Below are positions 25,581-34,464 of a stretch of DNA of 64,000 bases, one piece after another. Location: positions 124,001 to 188,000 of the forward strand of contig NZ_FOVH01000002.1 in NCBI RefSeq assembly GCF_900115095.1. The letters are read 5' to 3'. The notes under the pieces are model-generated. The model was not told the origin of the DNA and did not search any database. It was given only the letters and a program-made list of their open reading frames with translations. Position numbers and translations under genes: made by a program. This DNA is from Actinomadura madurae. Lineage in GTDB: Bacteria > Actinomycetota > Actinomycetes > Streptosporangiales > Streptosporangiaceae. The number at the start of each line of letters is the position of its first letter. Positions within the stretch are counted from its first letter, which is position 1.

Positions 25581-26492
25581 TCATGCCGCGTCCCCGGCCG
25601 CGGATATTCTCGCGCAGGCGTCGACCATCGCCTGCTCGGGCCCGTCAAGTGGTCGATCTTCCCTCCTCGCGGATATGACGCACGTGGCGGCGATCTGGAT
25701 CGCAAGACTTCGGGCGGGGACGTCCAGGACGTTCCACGGGTCGCCCTGCGCCGGGACGGCCGGGCCGCCGGCGTTCCTGTACGCGCCGAGAAAGCGGTCC
25801 CAGTCGTCTGGAGGCAGGACGCCGGCGGAGTAGAGCGCCGCAGGTCGGGCGAGGTCCCAGGCCGGGTCGCCCATGCCGAGGTCTTCGACGTCGATGAGCC
25901 GCCATTGGCCGCCGGGTATGCGGACCATCTGACCGAGATGCCAATCCCCGTGGATAAGGCAATGGGTCCTGGTCGTGGGTTCGTGGCTGTCACCGCGTAT
26001 CCAGGTGGGAAGCGTGGCGAACGCGCGCCGCACTTCGTCCTCGGGGGAGCCGTCGTCAAGGCCCGAGACCAGTCGCGCTACACGGGTCGGGCGTCCCCAG
26101 GGAGGCGCGTCCGCCGGAACGGGCATCGCGTGGAGGGCCGCCAGGAGGCGTGCACCCTCCTCCCAGGGGAGAACCTGGGACGGGTCCACGGGGTCACCGA
26201 ACGTCGAGAGCGTCACCATCCGGCCGTCCACGGTGAGCGGCGGGCCGAGGGGGCCGACCAGCAGGTCCGGCAGCGTCCCGGCCAGCCGGAGCCGGGCCAG
26301 GAACGGGTCCCCGTACTCCCGGTCGGCCTGGTGCGCCTTCACGACGACGTCCCCGACACGCACCACGAGGACGCCGTGCCGGTCGTACAGGGTCTGCGGG
26401 GGACCGGCTTCGCCGGCCTTCTCGCGGCCGATGCCGGCGAGCCGTGCGAACAGCTCGGACTGGACGGTCTCGGTGTGCACCCGCTCAGTCAA
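25581..26492 (-). CDS. Aminoglycoside-phosphotransferase-like kinase
   Basis: The 303-residue protein carries the APH catalytic loop LIHGDWHLGQ (near residue 182) and the metal-site strand LIDVEDLGMGDPAWDLA (near residue 200). The usual Asn of the HxDxxxxN motif is Gln here. The N-lobe (LVVRVGDVVVKAH) has the conserved Lys. Substrates in this family range from antibiotics to sugars and choline, so the substrate is open. It overlaps the upstream acyl-CoA ligase by ATGA in one operon. Confidence 0.8.
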   Translation of the reverse strand: MTERVHTETVQSELFARLAGIGREKAGEAGPPQTLYDRHGVLVVRVGDVVVKAHQADREYGDPFLARLRLAGTLPDLLVGPLGPPLTVDGRMVTLSTFGDPVDPSQVLPWEEGARLLAALHAMPVPADAPPWGRPTRVARLVSGLDDGSPEDEVRRAFATLPTWIRGDSHEPTTRTHCLIHGDWHLGQMVRIPGGQWRLIDVEDLGMGDPAWDLARPAALYSAGVLPPDDWDRFLGAYRNAGGPAVPAQGDPWNVLDVPARSLAIQIAATCVISARREDRPLDGPEQAMVDACARISAAGDAA

Positions 26493-28222
26493 CCACTCTG
26501 CGCCGAGCGCATCCGCCGCGTCGGCGAGGCGACGAACTCGTCCCGCAGCCGCTGGCGGACGACCTTGCCCAGCATGTTCCTCGGCAGGTCCGTCCGCGGG
26601 AGGAACTCGGAGGGCACCTTGTAGTGCGAGAGGTAGCGCTTGCAGTGCCGCCGCAGCTCGTCCGCCGAGAAGGGGTAGGCGGGATGCTCGACCACGTGGG
26701 CGATGACGCGCTCGCCCCGCCGGGCGTCCGGGACGCCGACCACCGCGCAGTCGTGGACCGCGGGGTGGCGGCGCAGCACCTTCTCCACCTCGGACGGGAA
26801 CACGGTGAACCCGCTGACCTTGATCATGTCCCGCTGGCGTTCCAGGATGGTGATGAAGCCCTTCTCGTCCATCACGCCGATGTCACCGGTGCGGAGCCAG
26901 CCCTTCGACAGCGCCTGCGCGGTGGCGAGGGGCGCGTTCCAGTACCCGGCGAACACCTGCGGCCCGCGCACGACGACCTCTCCGGTCTCGCCCGGCGGCA
27001 GCACCTTCGTCGGCTCGTCCTGGTCGACGATCACGGCGTCGGTCATGGGCAGCGGCAGCCCGACCGTCAGGTTCCGGGCGCCGCCCCCGAGCGGGTTGGC
27101 CGTGACGGCGGGGGACGCCTCCGTGAGCCCGTAGCAGTTGATCAGGCCCCGGGCGCCGACCTTGTCGAGCCGGTCGATCGTCCCCTGCGTGAGGGCCATC
27201 GCACCGGAGATGTAGATGCGCAGCGACCGCAGGTCGTCCGGGCGGAAGCGCGGGCTGTCGAGGACCTGCTCGTACAGCGTCGGCACCCCGGGGAAGATGG
27301 TCGGCCGGTACCTGCGGATCGCCCGCACCACGCGGTCGCCGTCGTAGCGCGGGAGCAGCACCACCGCCCCGGCCGTCATCACCGGGGCCACCAGGCAGCT
27401 CGTCAGGCCGAACGAGTGGAACAGCGGCAGGACCGCCAGCGTCACGTCCTCGCCGGGACGCCCGTCGAGGTCCCACGCGTGCTGCTGGCAGGCGTTCGCC
27501 ACCAGGTTCCGGTGCGTCAGCATCGCGCCCTTGGGACGCCCCTCGGTCCCGCCGGTGTATTGAATGGCGGCCAGATGCCGCGCCGGGTCGAGCGGGAACT
27601 GCCGCACAGGCTGCCGGGGCGCCCGCTGCAGATCCTTGAACGGGACGACGCCGGGATCGCGGGGCACGTCCGCGGTGATGGCGGCCCGGCGCTTCTGCGC
27701 CTGCACCAGCGGCAGCCGCAGGGCCATCCGCCTGGACAGCGGAAGGTGGTCGACCAGCGACGTCACCACGATGTGGTCGAGGCGGAGCCGCGAACGGACC
27801 GCGCGCACCGTCGCGTAGGAACGATCCAGGACGACCGCGACGCGCGCGCCGCAGTCCGCGAGCTGCCGGAGCATCTCCTCCTCGGTGTACAGCGGGTTGT
27901 GCTGGACGGCGACCGCGCCCCGCCGCAGCACGCCCCAGAACGCGATGACCTGCTGCGGGCAGTTCGGCAGGATCAGCGCCACCCGGTCGCCGGGCTGCAC
28001 GCCGAGCCGGTGCAGGCCGGCGGCGAACCGGTCGGCGGCATCGCGCAGGTCGCGGTAGGTCATCCGCCGCCCGAAGAAGATCAGCGCGGGCCGGCGCGGG
28101 TACCGCTCCGCGGCGTCGTCGAGCAGCCGGGTGACCGGGACGTCCGGAATGTCGATCTTTCCGGGCACCCCGGGCTGATACCACTGCCGCCACGGTGTGG
28201 AACGTAGTGACGAGTGCCACAT
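26489..28222 (-). CDS. Fatty-acyl-CoA ligase (FadD-like AMP-binding enzyme)
   Basis: The protein of about 577 residues has the adenylation signatures TGGTEGRPKGAML near residue 215, YGLTEASP near residue 365, TGDIG, and the C-terminal catalytic Lys in NMLGKVVRQRL. It activates a carboxylic acid, probably a medium or long chain, to its CoA ester. ATG at 28222 lies 10 bp after the lrp stop; a GTG at 28240 overlaps that stop by 8 bp and is the alternative. It sits between an Lrp regulator and the APH-like gene. Confidence 0.83.
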   Translation of the reverse strand: MWHSSLRSTPWRQWYQPGVPGKIDIPDVPVTRLLDDAAERYPRRPALIFFGRRMTYRDLRDAADRFAAGLHRLGVQPGDRVALILPNCPQQVIAFWGVLRRGAVAVQHNPLYTEEEMLRQLADCGARVAVVLDRSYATVRAVRSRLRLDHIVVTSLVDHLPLSRRMALRLPLVQAQKRRAAITADVPRDPGVVPFKDLQRAPRQPVRQFPLDPARHLAAIQYTGGTEGRPKGAMLTHRNLVANACQQHAWDLDGRPGEDVTLAVLPLFHSFGLTSCLVAPVMTAGAVVLLPRYDGDRVVRAIRRYRPTIFPGVPTLYEQVLDSPRFRPDDLRSLRIYISGAMALTQGTIDRLDKVGARGLINCYGLTEASPAVTANPLGGGARNLTVGLPLPMTDAVIVDQDEPTKVLPPGETGEVVVRGPQVFAGYWNAPLATAQALSKGWLRTGDIGVMDEKGFITILERQRDMIKVSGFTVFPSEVEKVLRRHPAVHDCAVVGVPDARRGERVIAHVVEHPAYPFSADELRRHCKRYLSHYKVPSEFLPRTDLPRNMLGKVVRQRLRDEFVASPTRRMRSAQSG

Positions 28223-28232
28223 AGCGCCCGAT

Positions 28233-28775
28233 TCAATCACCTCCCGCAGGTCCGCGCTCCCTCGCCGGCCGGGCCGGCGCTGCCCGGCGCGTCCAGCCCT
28301 CGGAGGCGGTGACCGTCCGGGCCCCGGGGGACGGCGGCTCCACGGGCCGTCCCTCGTAGGCGGTCGAGAGCACGATATGCGAGTTCATCTCGCCGTGCTC
28401 GCCGAGCCGCTCCAGCAGCCCTTCCAGGTGCGGCATCGAGGCGACCCGCACCTTCAGCATGGAGCACCAGTTCCCGCTCAGCTTGTGCACCTCGGTGACC
28501 TCGGGCAGGTCCTCGGCGGCGGAGGTCTTCAGCAGGCAGCGGCCGTGGGCGCAGCGCATCTGGACGAACGCCGTCAGCGGCTGCCCGACCCGCGCCGGGT
28601 CGACCCGCGCCTGGTAGCCGGTGATCACACCGGCCTCCTCCAGGCGGCGCACCCGCTCGGCGACCGCCGGCGCCGACAGGTTGACCAGGCCCGCCAGCCT
28701 GTTGAAGGACAGCCGCCCGTCCCGCTGCAACTCGGCGAGGATGCGCCAGTCCGTCTGATCAGGCTCTCTGTCCAT
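28233..28775 (-). CDS. Lrp/AsnC-family regulator
   Basis: The protein has 180 residues. Residues 5-60 form the winged HTH (DQTDWRILAELQRDGRLSFNRLAGLVNLSAPAVAERVRRL is its span); residues 65-145 form the RAM ligand domain. A basic tail of about 30 residues is unusual. It is first in a three-gene operon and divergent from an MFS gene, so it may control both sides in response to an amino acid. Confidence 0.85.
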   Translation of the reverse strand: MDREPDQTDWRILAELQRDGRLSFNRLAGLVNLSAPAVAERVRRLEEAGVITGYQARVDPARVGQPLTAFVQMRCAHGRCLLKTSAAEDLPEVTEVHKLSGNWCSMLKVRVASMPHLEGLLERLGEHGEMNSHIVLSTAYEGRPVEPPSPGARTVTASEGWTRRAAPARPARERGPAGGD

Positions 28776-28880
28776 GCCGAAAGTCCTCTCGCCGAAATGC
28801 CTTTCAACCTAAAGGTCGTGGCGGATGAATACCAGGAAGCTCCCATTCCTCGGGCTGATCAGTCTTTCTAGCGTTAAAGC

Positions 28881-30074
28881 ATGAACACTCGATCTCGTCC
28901 CATGGCGGCGCTGTGTTCCGGCACCGCCCTCATGAACGCGTCCATGGCGGTGGCGAGCGCGACCGGCACCCTGGTCGCCGCGGACCGGCTCGGCGCCGGC
29001 TGGGGCGGCGTCCCGGCCACCGCCGGCATCGTCGGGACCGGTCTCGGCGCGCTGGCGCTGACCCGGCTGGCACGCCGCACGGGCCGCCGCCGCTCCTTCG
29101 TCCTCGGCTACGCGGCCGCCGCGGCGGGCGCCTGCCTGGCCGCCGCCGCGGTCGCGTCCGGCGACGTCATCGGCCTCTGCCTCGGGATGCTCCTGCTGGG
29201 CCTCGGCAACGCGGGCGCGCAGCTGTCGCGGTACGCCGCGGCCGACCTGCACCCGGCCGGGCGCCGCGGCTTCGCCATCGGGCTCGTCGTCTGGTGCGCG
29301 GCGGCCGGCGCGGTCGGCGGGCCGCTGCTGCTCGACCCGTCCGGCACGGCCGCCGCCGGAGCGGGCCTCCCGGCGTTCACCGGCCCGTACCTACTGGCCC
29401 TCCTCACCTGCGCGGGCGCCGCGTTCGCCGCGACGGCCGGCCCGCGCGGCGCGGCGACCACGCGGGCCACGCCGTCGGTGCGGGAACTCGCCCGCACGCC
29501 GGCCGCGCGCTCCGCGCTCGTGGTGATGGTGACGGCGCAGGTCGTGATGGTCGCCGTCATGACCGCCGCGCCGCTGGAGATGCACATGCACGGCGACGGC
29601 CTCGGCACGGTCGGCATGACGCTGTCCGCGCACACCCTGGGCATGTTCGCCCTGTCACCCGTGACCGGCCGCCTGTTCGACCGCCACGGCGCCCGCCCGG
29701 TCATCCTCGGAGGGCTCCTCACGCTGGCGCTGTCGACGGCGGCCGCCGCCGTCCTGACCGGCCCGTCCGGACGCGCCCTCGCGCTCTTCGCGCTCGGCTA
29801 CGGGTGGAACCTCTGCTTCGTCGGCGGCAGCGGCCTTCTCGCCCGCGACCTGCCCGAAGAGCAGCGCCCGCACGCCGAGGGAGCCGTCGACGCCGCCGTC
29901 TGGATGATCGCCGCCGCCGCGAGCCTGCTGTCCACCGTCGTGCTGTCGGCGGGCGGCTACGCCGTCCTGGCCTGGGCGTCCTGCGCCGCCGCGCTCCTGG
30001 TCGCGCTCGGCCGGTCGCGCCGCGGCGGGCCGGTGCCCGCGGAGGCGGCCCGGCAGCCCGCGCGGCACCCCTGA
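28881..30074 (+). CDS. MFS transporter, 12-helix type
   Basis: The 397-residue protein has about 12 hydrophobic segments and a short RRTGRRRSF loop between helices 2 and 3, as in drug or metabolite exporters. Divergent arrangement with the Lrp gene suggests that it exports an amino-acid-like compound under Lrp control (inference). ATG 28881 is the only reasonable start. Confidence 0.78.
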   Translation: MNTRSRPMAALCSGTALMNASMAVASATGTLVAADRLGAGWGGVPATAGIVGTGLGALALTRLARRTGRRRSFVLGYAAAAAGACLAAAAVASGDVIGLCLGMLLLGLGNAGAQLSRYAAADLHPAGRRGFAIGLVVWCAAAGAVGGPLLLDPSGTAAAGAGLPAFTGPYLLALLTCAGAAFAATAGPRGAATTRATPSVRELARTPAARSALVVMVTAQVVMVAVMTAAPLEMHMHGDGLGTVGMTLSAHTLGMFALSPVTGRLFDRHGARPVILGGLLTLALSTAAAAVLTGPSGRALALFALGYGWNLCFVGGSGLLARDLPEEQRPHAEGAVDAAVWMIAAAASLLSTVVLSAGGYAVLAWASCAAALLVALGRSRRGGPVPAEAARQPARHP

Positions 30075-30076
30075 CG

Positions 30077-30190
30077 TCAGATCCGGCCGGTCCCGCGGCA
30101 GACGTTGCACCGTTCGCGGGTGGCGGTGCTGGTGCCGGTCCCGTTGCAGCCGGGGCACGACCGCGTCGCCGGTTTGTTGTGCTTCCCCAC
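30077..30190 (-). CDS. 37-residue zinc-hairpin protein (DnaJ CxxCxGxG-like)
   Basis: A short frame starts at GTG 30190 behind AGGGGGTG and stops at 30077, 2 bp after the stop of the convergent MFS gene. It contains CPGCNGTGT and CNVCRGTGR, two CxxCxGxG units as in the DnaJ zinc domain, enough for one zinc site. Such stand-alone hairpins occur widely in actinobacteria and are often missed in annotation. The role is unknown. Confidence 0.72.
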   Translation of the reverse strand: MGKHNKPATRSCPGCNGTGTSTATRERCNVCRGTGRI

Positions 30191-30353
30191 GTCACACCCC
30201 CTGGGCGTCCATTCTAAGGGCTCGGCCGATCCGGTACCGGGCCCCGATCATGAGTTCGCCGACGAGGCCTCCCAGGTTCACCAAGAGCGTTGCCGAACCC
30301 GAACCGTGACGGTCACCGTGCAAGAAGTAGGGGAACCGCGAGGGGAGATCGGC

Positions 30354-31199
30354 ATGTTCGACGCGGCCGCGACGGCGGACGAGCGGGTCCGGGAGGCCGC
30401 CGGCGCCACCGGGCGGCTCCGGCTCGCCGCCGAGTTCTACGCCGGCGACCGGGCCCGCTACGGCCGCGCCGAACTGAGCTTCCTGCGCTGGGCGATCGCC
30501 CGGGGCGTGCTGAACCCGCCCGGCGGCGCCCCACCAGGAAGCCCCTGGTGGCGCGCCGTCAACGACCGGCTGCTGCGCGACAAGGCCGAGGCCGCGCTGC
30601 TCGACGCGGGCCGCCCCGGCGAGCCGTCGTCGCGGAGCGTGCTCCTCTGGGGCGAGTTCCTCCGCGTCCCGTCCCCGGCGGCCTGGTACCGCGCCCACAA
30701 CGCCAGCGTCGTCACCGGATACCTGGACGGCGAACCGCTCGCCCTCGCCGAACTGCCCGCCGAGCGCTTCATGATGAACGTGGCGCTCGTCCGCGTCCTG
30801 TACGCGCACGCGCTGGTGGCGCGGCCCCGGCTGGCCCTCGGCGCGTTCGCGCCGCTCGGCACGCTGCTCGGCGACCCGCGCGGCGGCTCCGTCGGGTTCT
30901 TCCTCGACCTGCGCCGCGCGTTCCCCGAGCGGTACCCGCTGGACGGGCTGTCGGCCCGGGACCTGGTCGCCGCCGAGGGACCGCTGCCGCGCGCCCTCGA
31001 CCACGGCGTGATCGTGCCGCGGCTCGTCCCGCTGTACGAGTTCGCGGGCGCGTCCCTCGGCCTCCCGGGCATCGAGGGCATGATCGGCGACGGCGTCCCC
31101 TGCTACGCCGGGCGGGCCCGCCGCGCGGACTGGCACGCCGCGGGGCCCCTGCCCCTCACGGCCCGCCTGACCGCCTACGCGGTCCGGGTACGCGCCTGA
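30354..31199 (+). CDS. Hypothetical protein, 281 residues
   Basis: ATG at 30354 follows GGGGAGA at good distance; a GTG at 30306 is possible. No domain was recognised. The protein is soluble and mostly helical, rich in Arg, with conserved-looking runs FLRWAIARGVLNPP, SPWWRAVNDRLLRDK and FMMNVALVRVLYAHAL. It is followed within 75 bp by manA. Confidence 0.65.
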   Translation: MFDAAATADERVREAAGATGRLRLAAEFYAGDRARYGRAELSFLRWAIARGVLNPPGGAPPGSPWWRAVNDRLLRDKAEAALLDAGRPGEPSSRSVLLWGEFLRVPSPAAWYRAHNASVVTGYLDGEPLALAELPAERFMMNVALVRVLYAHALVARPRLALGAFAPLGTLLGDPRGGSVGFFLDLRRAFPERYPLDGLSARDLVAAEGPLPRALDHGVIVPRLVPLYEFAGASLGLPGIEGMIGDGVPCYAGRARRADWHAAGPLPLTARLTAYAVRVRA

Positions 31200-31271
31200 G
31201 ACTTGTACGCTATCCCTCACGAGCGCCGGCTTCCCGTAATGGCGCCCAAGGTAAGGAGATCGCGCAGGTTG

Positions 31272-32396
31272 GTGCCCTTGCCGCTGACCACCGCGATCCG
31301 GCCCTATGACTGGGGATCGCGGACCGCGCTGCCCGCCCTGCTCGGCGTCGAGCCGACCGGGCGCCCGCAGGCCGAACTCTGGGCCGGAGCGCACCCCGCC
31401 GCCCCGTCGTCCGCCGGCGGGACGCCCCTCGACACGCTCATCGAACGCGACCCGCCAGGCATGCTCGGCGCCGCCTGCGTGGACCGCTTCGGGCCCACCC
31501 TCCCGTACCTGCTCAAGGTGCTGGCCATCGAGAAACCGCTCTCACTCCAGGTGCACCCGACCATGGCCCAGGCCGAGGCCGGGTTCGCCCGCGAAGAGGC
31601 ACGCGGCATCCCCGTCGACGATCCGGCCCGCACCTACAAGGACCGCTTCCACAAGCCGGAGATGGTCTGCGCCCTCACCGACTTCCACGGCCTCTGCGGC
31701 TTCCGCGACCCCGCCGAGACCGCCGACCTCCTCGACGGCCTGGCCGTCCCCGAGCTGCGCCCGTGGATCACGATCCTGCGCACCGAGCCGCCCGCGACGG
31801 CGCTGCGGACCGTCCTCGGCCAGATGCTGGACGAGTCCGCCCGCCCCGCCCTCGCCGCCACCGAACCGGCCCTGACCGGCGTCCACGCCGCCATCGCCCG
31901 CGCCTACCCGGGCGACCGCGGCGTCCTCGCCGCGCTCCTGCTCAACCACGTCGAGCTGAAGCCGGGCGAGGCCCTCTTCCTGGACGCCGGAGTGCCCCAC
32001 GCCTACCTCGGCGGCCTCGCCGTCGAGATCATGGCGAACTCCGACAACGTCCTGCGCTGCGGTCTCACCGGGAAGCACATCGACGTCCCCGAGCTGATGC
32101 GCGTGGTCGAGTTCGCCCCCTCGGCCCCCGACCGCGTCGAACCCGCCGCCGGCCGCTACCGCGCGTCCGCGGAGGAGTTCACCCTCGTCCGCCACGACCT
32201 CACCCCCGTCCCCGACCTCCTCCCGACCGGCCTTCCGCAGACGCTGCTCTGCCTCGAAGGCGAAGCCCGGCTCACGACGGACCAGACCTTGACCCTCACC
32301 CGGGGCGACGCCGCCTTCATCCCCGCGAACGCCCCCGCGACCCGCCTCACCGGCGAGGGCACGCTCTACCGCGCGCTCCCGGGAATCGGTTCATGA
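31272..32396 (+). CDS. manA: Mannose-6-phosphate isomerase, class I
   Basis: The 374-residue enzyme interconverts mannose-6-P and fructose-6-P. It shows the zinc-site QVHPTMAQA near residue 98, YKDRFHKPEM near residue 128, and NHVELKPGEALFLDAGVPHAYLGG of the cupin core. GTG 31272 or TTG 31269 is the likely start, both downstream of AAGGAGA. The stop overlaps the start of the ROK gene by ATGA, so the two act together in hexose or mannose use. Confidence 0.88.
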   Translation: MPLPLTTAIRPYDWGSRTALPALLGVEPTGRPQAELWAGAHPAAPSSAGGTPLDTLIERDPPGMLGAACVDRFGPTLPYLLKVLAIEKPLSLQVHPTMAQAEAGFAREEARGIPVDDPARTYKDRFHKPEMVCALTDFHGLCGFRDPAETADLLDGLAVPELRPWITILRTEPPATALRTVLGQMLDESARPALAATEPALTGVHAAIARAYPGDRGVLAALLLNHVELKPGEALFLDAGVPHAYLGGLAVEIMANSDNVLRCGLTGKHIDVPELMRVVEFAPSAPDRVEPAAGRYRASAEEFTLVRHDLTPVPDLLPTGLPQTLLCLEGEARLTTDQTLTLTRGDAAFIPANAPATRLTGEGTLYRALPGIGS

Positions 32397-33304
32397 CCGT
32401 CCTCGCCCTCGACATCGGCGGCACGAAGTTCGCCATCGCCCGCGTCGACGCCGCCGGAACCCTCCTCGACCGCGCCGAGCACCCGGTCGGGCAGTCGCCG
32501 ACCGCGACCCTGCGCGGCCTCGTCGCCGACTTCGCCGGCCCCGGCCTGACCGCCGTCGGGATCGGCTCGGCCGGCCCGATCGACACGGCGGCCGGCACCG
32601 TCAGCCCGATCAACATCCCCCGCTGGCGCGGGTACCCGCTCGTCGCCGCCGTCCAGCGCCTCGTCCCCGGCGTCCCGGTCTCCCTCGCGGGCGACGCCCA
32701 GTGCATGGCGCTCGGCGAATGGTGGCGCGGCGGCCACGGCGGCTCGTCCCTCCTCGGCATCGTGGTGTCGACCGGCGTCGGCGGCGGCCTCATCATCGAC
32801 GGCCGCCCCTGGACCGGCCGCACCGGCAACGCCGGCCACATCGGCCACGTCGTCGTCGACCACGACGGCGAGCGCTGCGTCTGCGGCGCCCGCGGCTGCC
32901 TGGAGACGATCGCGGGCGGCCCGAGCATGGTCCGCTGGGCCCTGGCCCAGGGCTGGACGCACGCACCCGGCCGCCCGGACGCCAAGGCCCTGGCCGCCGC
33001 CGCCCGCGCCGGCGCCTCCATCCCGCTGGCCGCCTTCCACCGCGCCGCCGGCGCCCTCGCCACCGCCATCCTCAACACCGCCGCCGTCCTCGACGTCCGC
33101 GACGTCGTCATCGGCGGCGGCGTGGCCGCCGCCGGCGACCTTCTCCTCGCCCCCCTCCACAAGGCGATCGCGGACCGCGCGGGCATGCCCCACCTCCGCG
33201 ACCTGCGCGTCTCCACCACCACCCTGGACCGCGACGCCGGCCTCTACGGCGCCGCCGCCCTGGCCCTCCTCACCGCCAAAACCCCCCTCCACCAAACCCC
33301 CTGA
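32393..33304 (+). CDS. ROK-family sugar kinase
   Basis: The 303-residue protein starts with the phosphate loop ALDIGGTKFAIARV and has GVGGGLIIDG, the catalytic-side GNAGHIGHVVVD, and the zinc motif CVCGARGCLE near residue 162. Full kinase motifs are present and there is no HTH, so it is an enzyme. Coupling with manA makes it a probable mannokinase, fructokinase or glucokinase (inference). Confidence 0.87.
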   Translation: MTVLALDIGGTKFAIARVDAAGTLLDRAEHPVGQSPTATLRGLVADFAGPGLTAVGIGSAGPIDTAAGTVSPINIPRWRGYPLVAAVQRLVPGVPVSLAGDAQCMALGEWWRGGHGGSSLLGIVVSTGVGGGLIIDGRPWTGRTGNAGHIGHVVVDHDGERCVCGARGCLETIAGGPSMVRWALAQGWTHAPGRPDAKALAAAARAGASIPLAAFHRAAGALATAILNTAAVLDVRDVVIGGGVAAAGDLLLAPLHKAIADRAGMPHLRDLRVSTTTLDRDAGLYGAAALALLTAKTPLHQTP

Positions 33305-33517
33305 AACCGGAAGGCCGGCGCAGCGGCCTCCAGGCCATCGGTGGACAGGGGGTGATCCGGAAGCCGCTGCTCGGACGCCGGCACGCGGAACGGCCGCTGC
33401 CCGCGGGTGCCGACCCGCTCGTGCGGGACTTCCTGTGCCCGACCTCGACAAATCCTCTGCATCGGGTATGAGGCATGGAGCACAGACTCACGTGGAGGGC
33501 TTCCCTAGGTTCCACAC

Positions 33518-33946
33518 GTGATCGAAAACGATGCAGGTGAAGGCACGGGTTCCCGTAGCGGCCGCGAAGTGAGGCAGGGACAGTTCCCGTTCGCAGTCCT
33601 CACCGACAAGAGCGTCGTCATGGCCGAGTTCCGCACGAGCCTCGAATCACAGGGGCCCGGTTGGGGCTACGCCGAAGTGACGGAGTGGACGCTCACCCAC
33701 CACGGGCACCCGTTTCGGGTCACCGCCGAGAACGAGAAGGCCGCCTATCTTCCCATCAGCGAGCGCAGGACCCACGGCAGTCGCAAACCGCTGAAGGCGC
33801 GACCGTCAGGGCCGTGTGAAGTGGTGACCTACTATTATTACAAGGCCCATCATTACGGATCGATCTCAGGTGATGTGACGCTCGCCTTCGACCCCGTCAA
33901 CATGACCGTCGACGTCCGAGCAGACTTTGATATCGATCTCGATTGA
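33518..33946 (+). CDS. Hypothetical protein, 142 residues
   Basis: Starts at GTG 33518 with a weak ribosome site. The protein has an unusual YYYYK run and a beta-rich, acidic C-terminus (VTLAFDPVNMTVDVRADFDIDLD). No family was recognised. Base use is less GC-rich than the chromosome upstream, and it abuts the decayed element end, so it may be left over from an earlier insertion (inference). Confidence 0.5.
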   Translation: MIENDAGEGTGSRSGREVRQGQFPFAVLTDKSVVMAEFRTSLESQGPGWGYAEVTEWTLTHHGHPFRVTAENEKAAYLPISERRTHGSRKPLKARPSGPCEVVTYYYYKAHHYGSISGDVTLAFDPVNMTVDVRADFDIDLD

Positions 33947-34019
33947 CCACTCACGCATCCTCTGTGCCTGGCGGACGCCGTCGTGTAGCGGCGGCAGCTG
34001 TGCAGGATGTTCCACCGGT

Positions 34020-34358
34020 TCATGTGCTCGACGCGGGCGCGCAGCGCTTGCGGACAGAGGGCGAGGGGCATGCGGTGACGTGCCATCCGCAGTCAGCGGG
34101 GGCAGCGGTGGCGATGACCTGGCCATTTATCGCCGTGGTCATCGTGGTCACGCGTTTTCCATGGCCATGGGAATCCCTCCTCCCTGCTGAGCGGGAGAGC
34201 GGCCGGACTTGGGAGCCGATGCAGGTCGGGTTAAGGCGGCCGTGATCGACGGTGCCGGAGTGATGCTCTGGCTTCTCTTGCTTGTTCTTGCAGGTGAGCG
34301 GCCTTACCGGTGAGTCGGCGGGGCCGGGGTGGGGGAGGCGCGGATAAGTCCTCCTCAT
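34020..34358 (-). pseudogene. Decayed copy of the right-end genes of the mobile element
   Basis: This stretch matches 47745-48166 at reduced identity. It begins with the same MRRTYP, then shares PLTCxNK, SGTVDHGRLNPT and SAGRR. The second gene is frameshifted: the expected reading from ATG 34168 stops after six residues (MAMENA), while its continuation (INGQVIATA, DCGWH) is fused to the first frame. The 3' half has lost similarity. No other gene is visible in 33947-34464. Confidence 0.65.
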
Positions 34359-34376
34359 TCCTTCCTTAACGCGGGC
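34340..34376. repeat. attL: left 37-bp direct repeat
   Basis: The repeat starts GCGGATAAGTCC and ends TTAACGCGGGC; the copy at 48148-48184 is identical. It lies 88 bp beyond the 3' end of the integrase gene, where attL of such elements is expected. Similarity stops abruptly at its right edge but continues weakly to the left. Confidence 0.65.
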
Positions 34377-34464
34377 GCGAGGATGGATCTTGTCGCCCCG
34401 CAGGTGGGGGACTGGGCCTCGTCTGCTTCGAGTCTTGGGGAGCCATCTCGGGAGCCTGTCTCGC

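Noticed and set aside
33352..33471. 39-codon frame after the ROK gene
   Set aside because: No ribosome site and no recognisable motif; it lies in a GC-rich gap where such frames are common.
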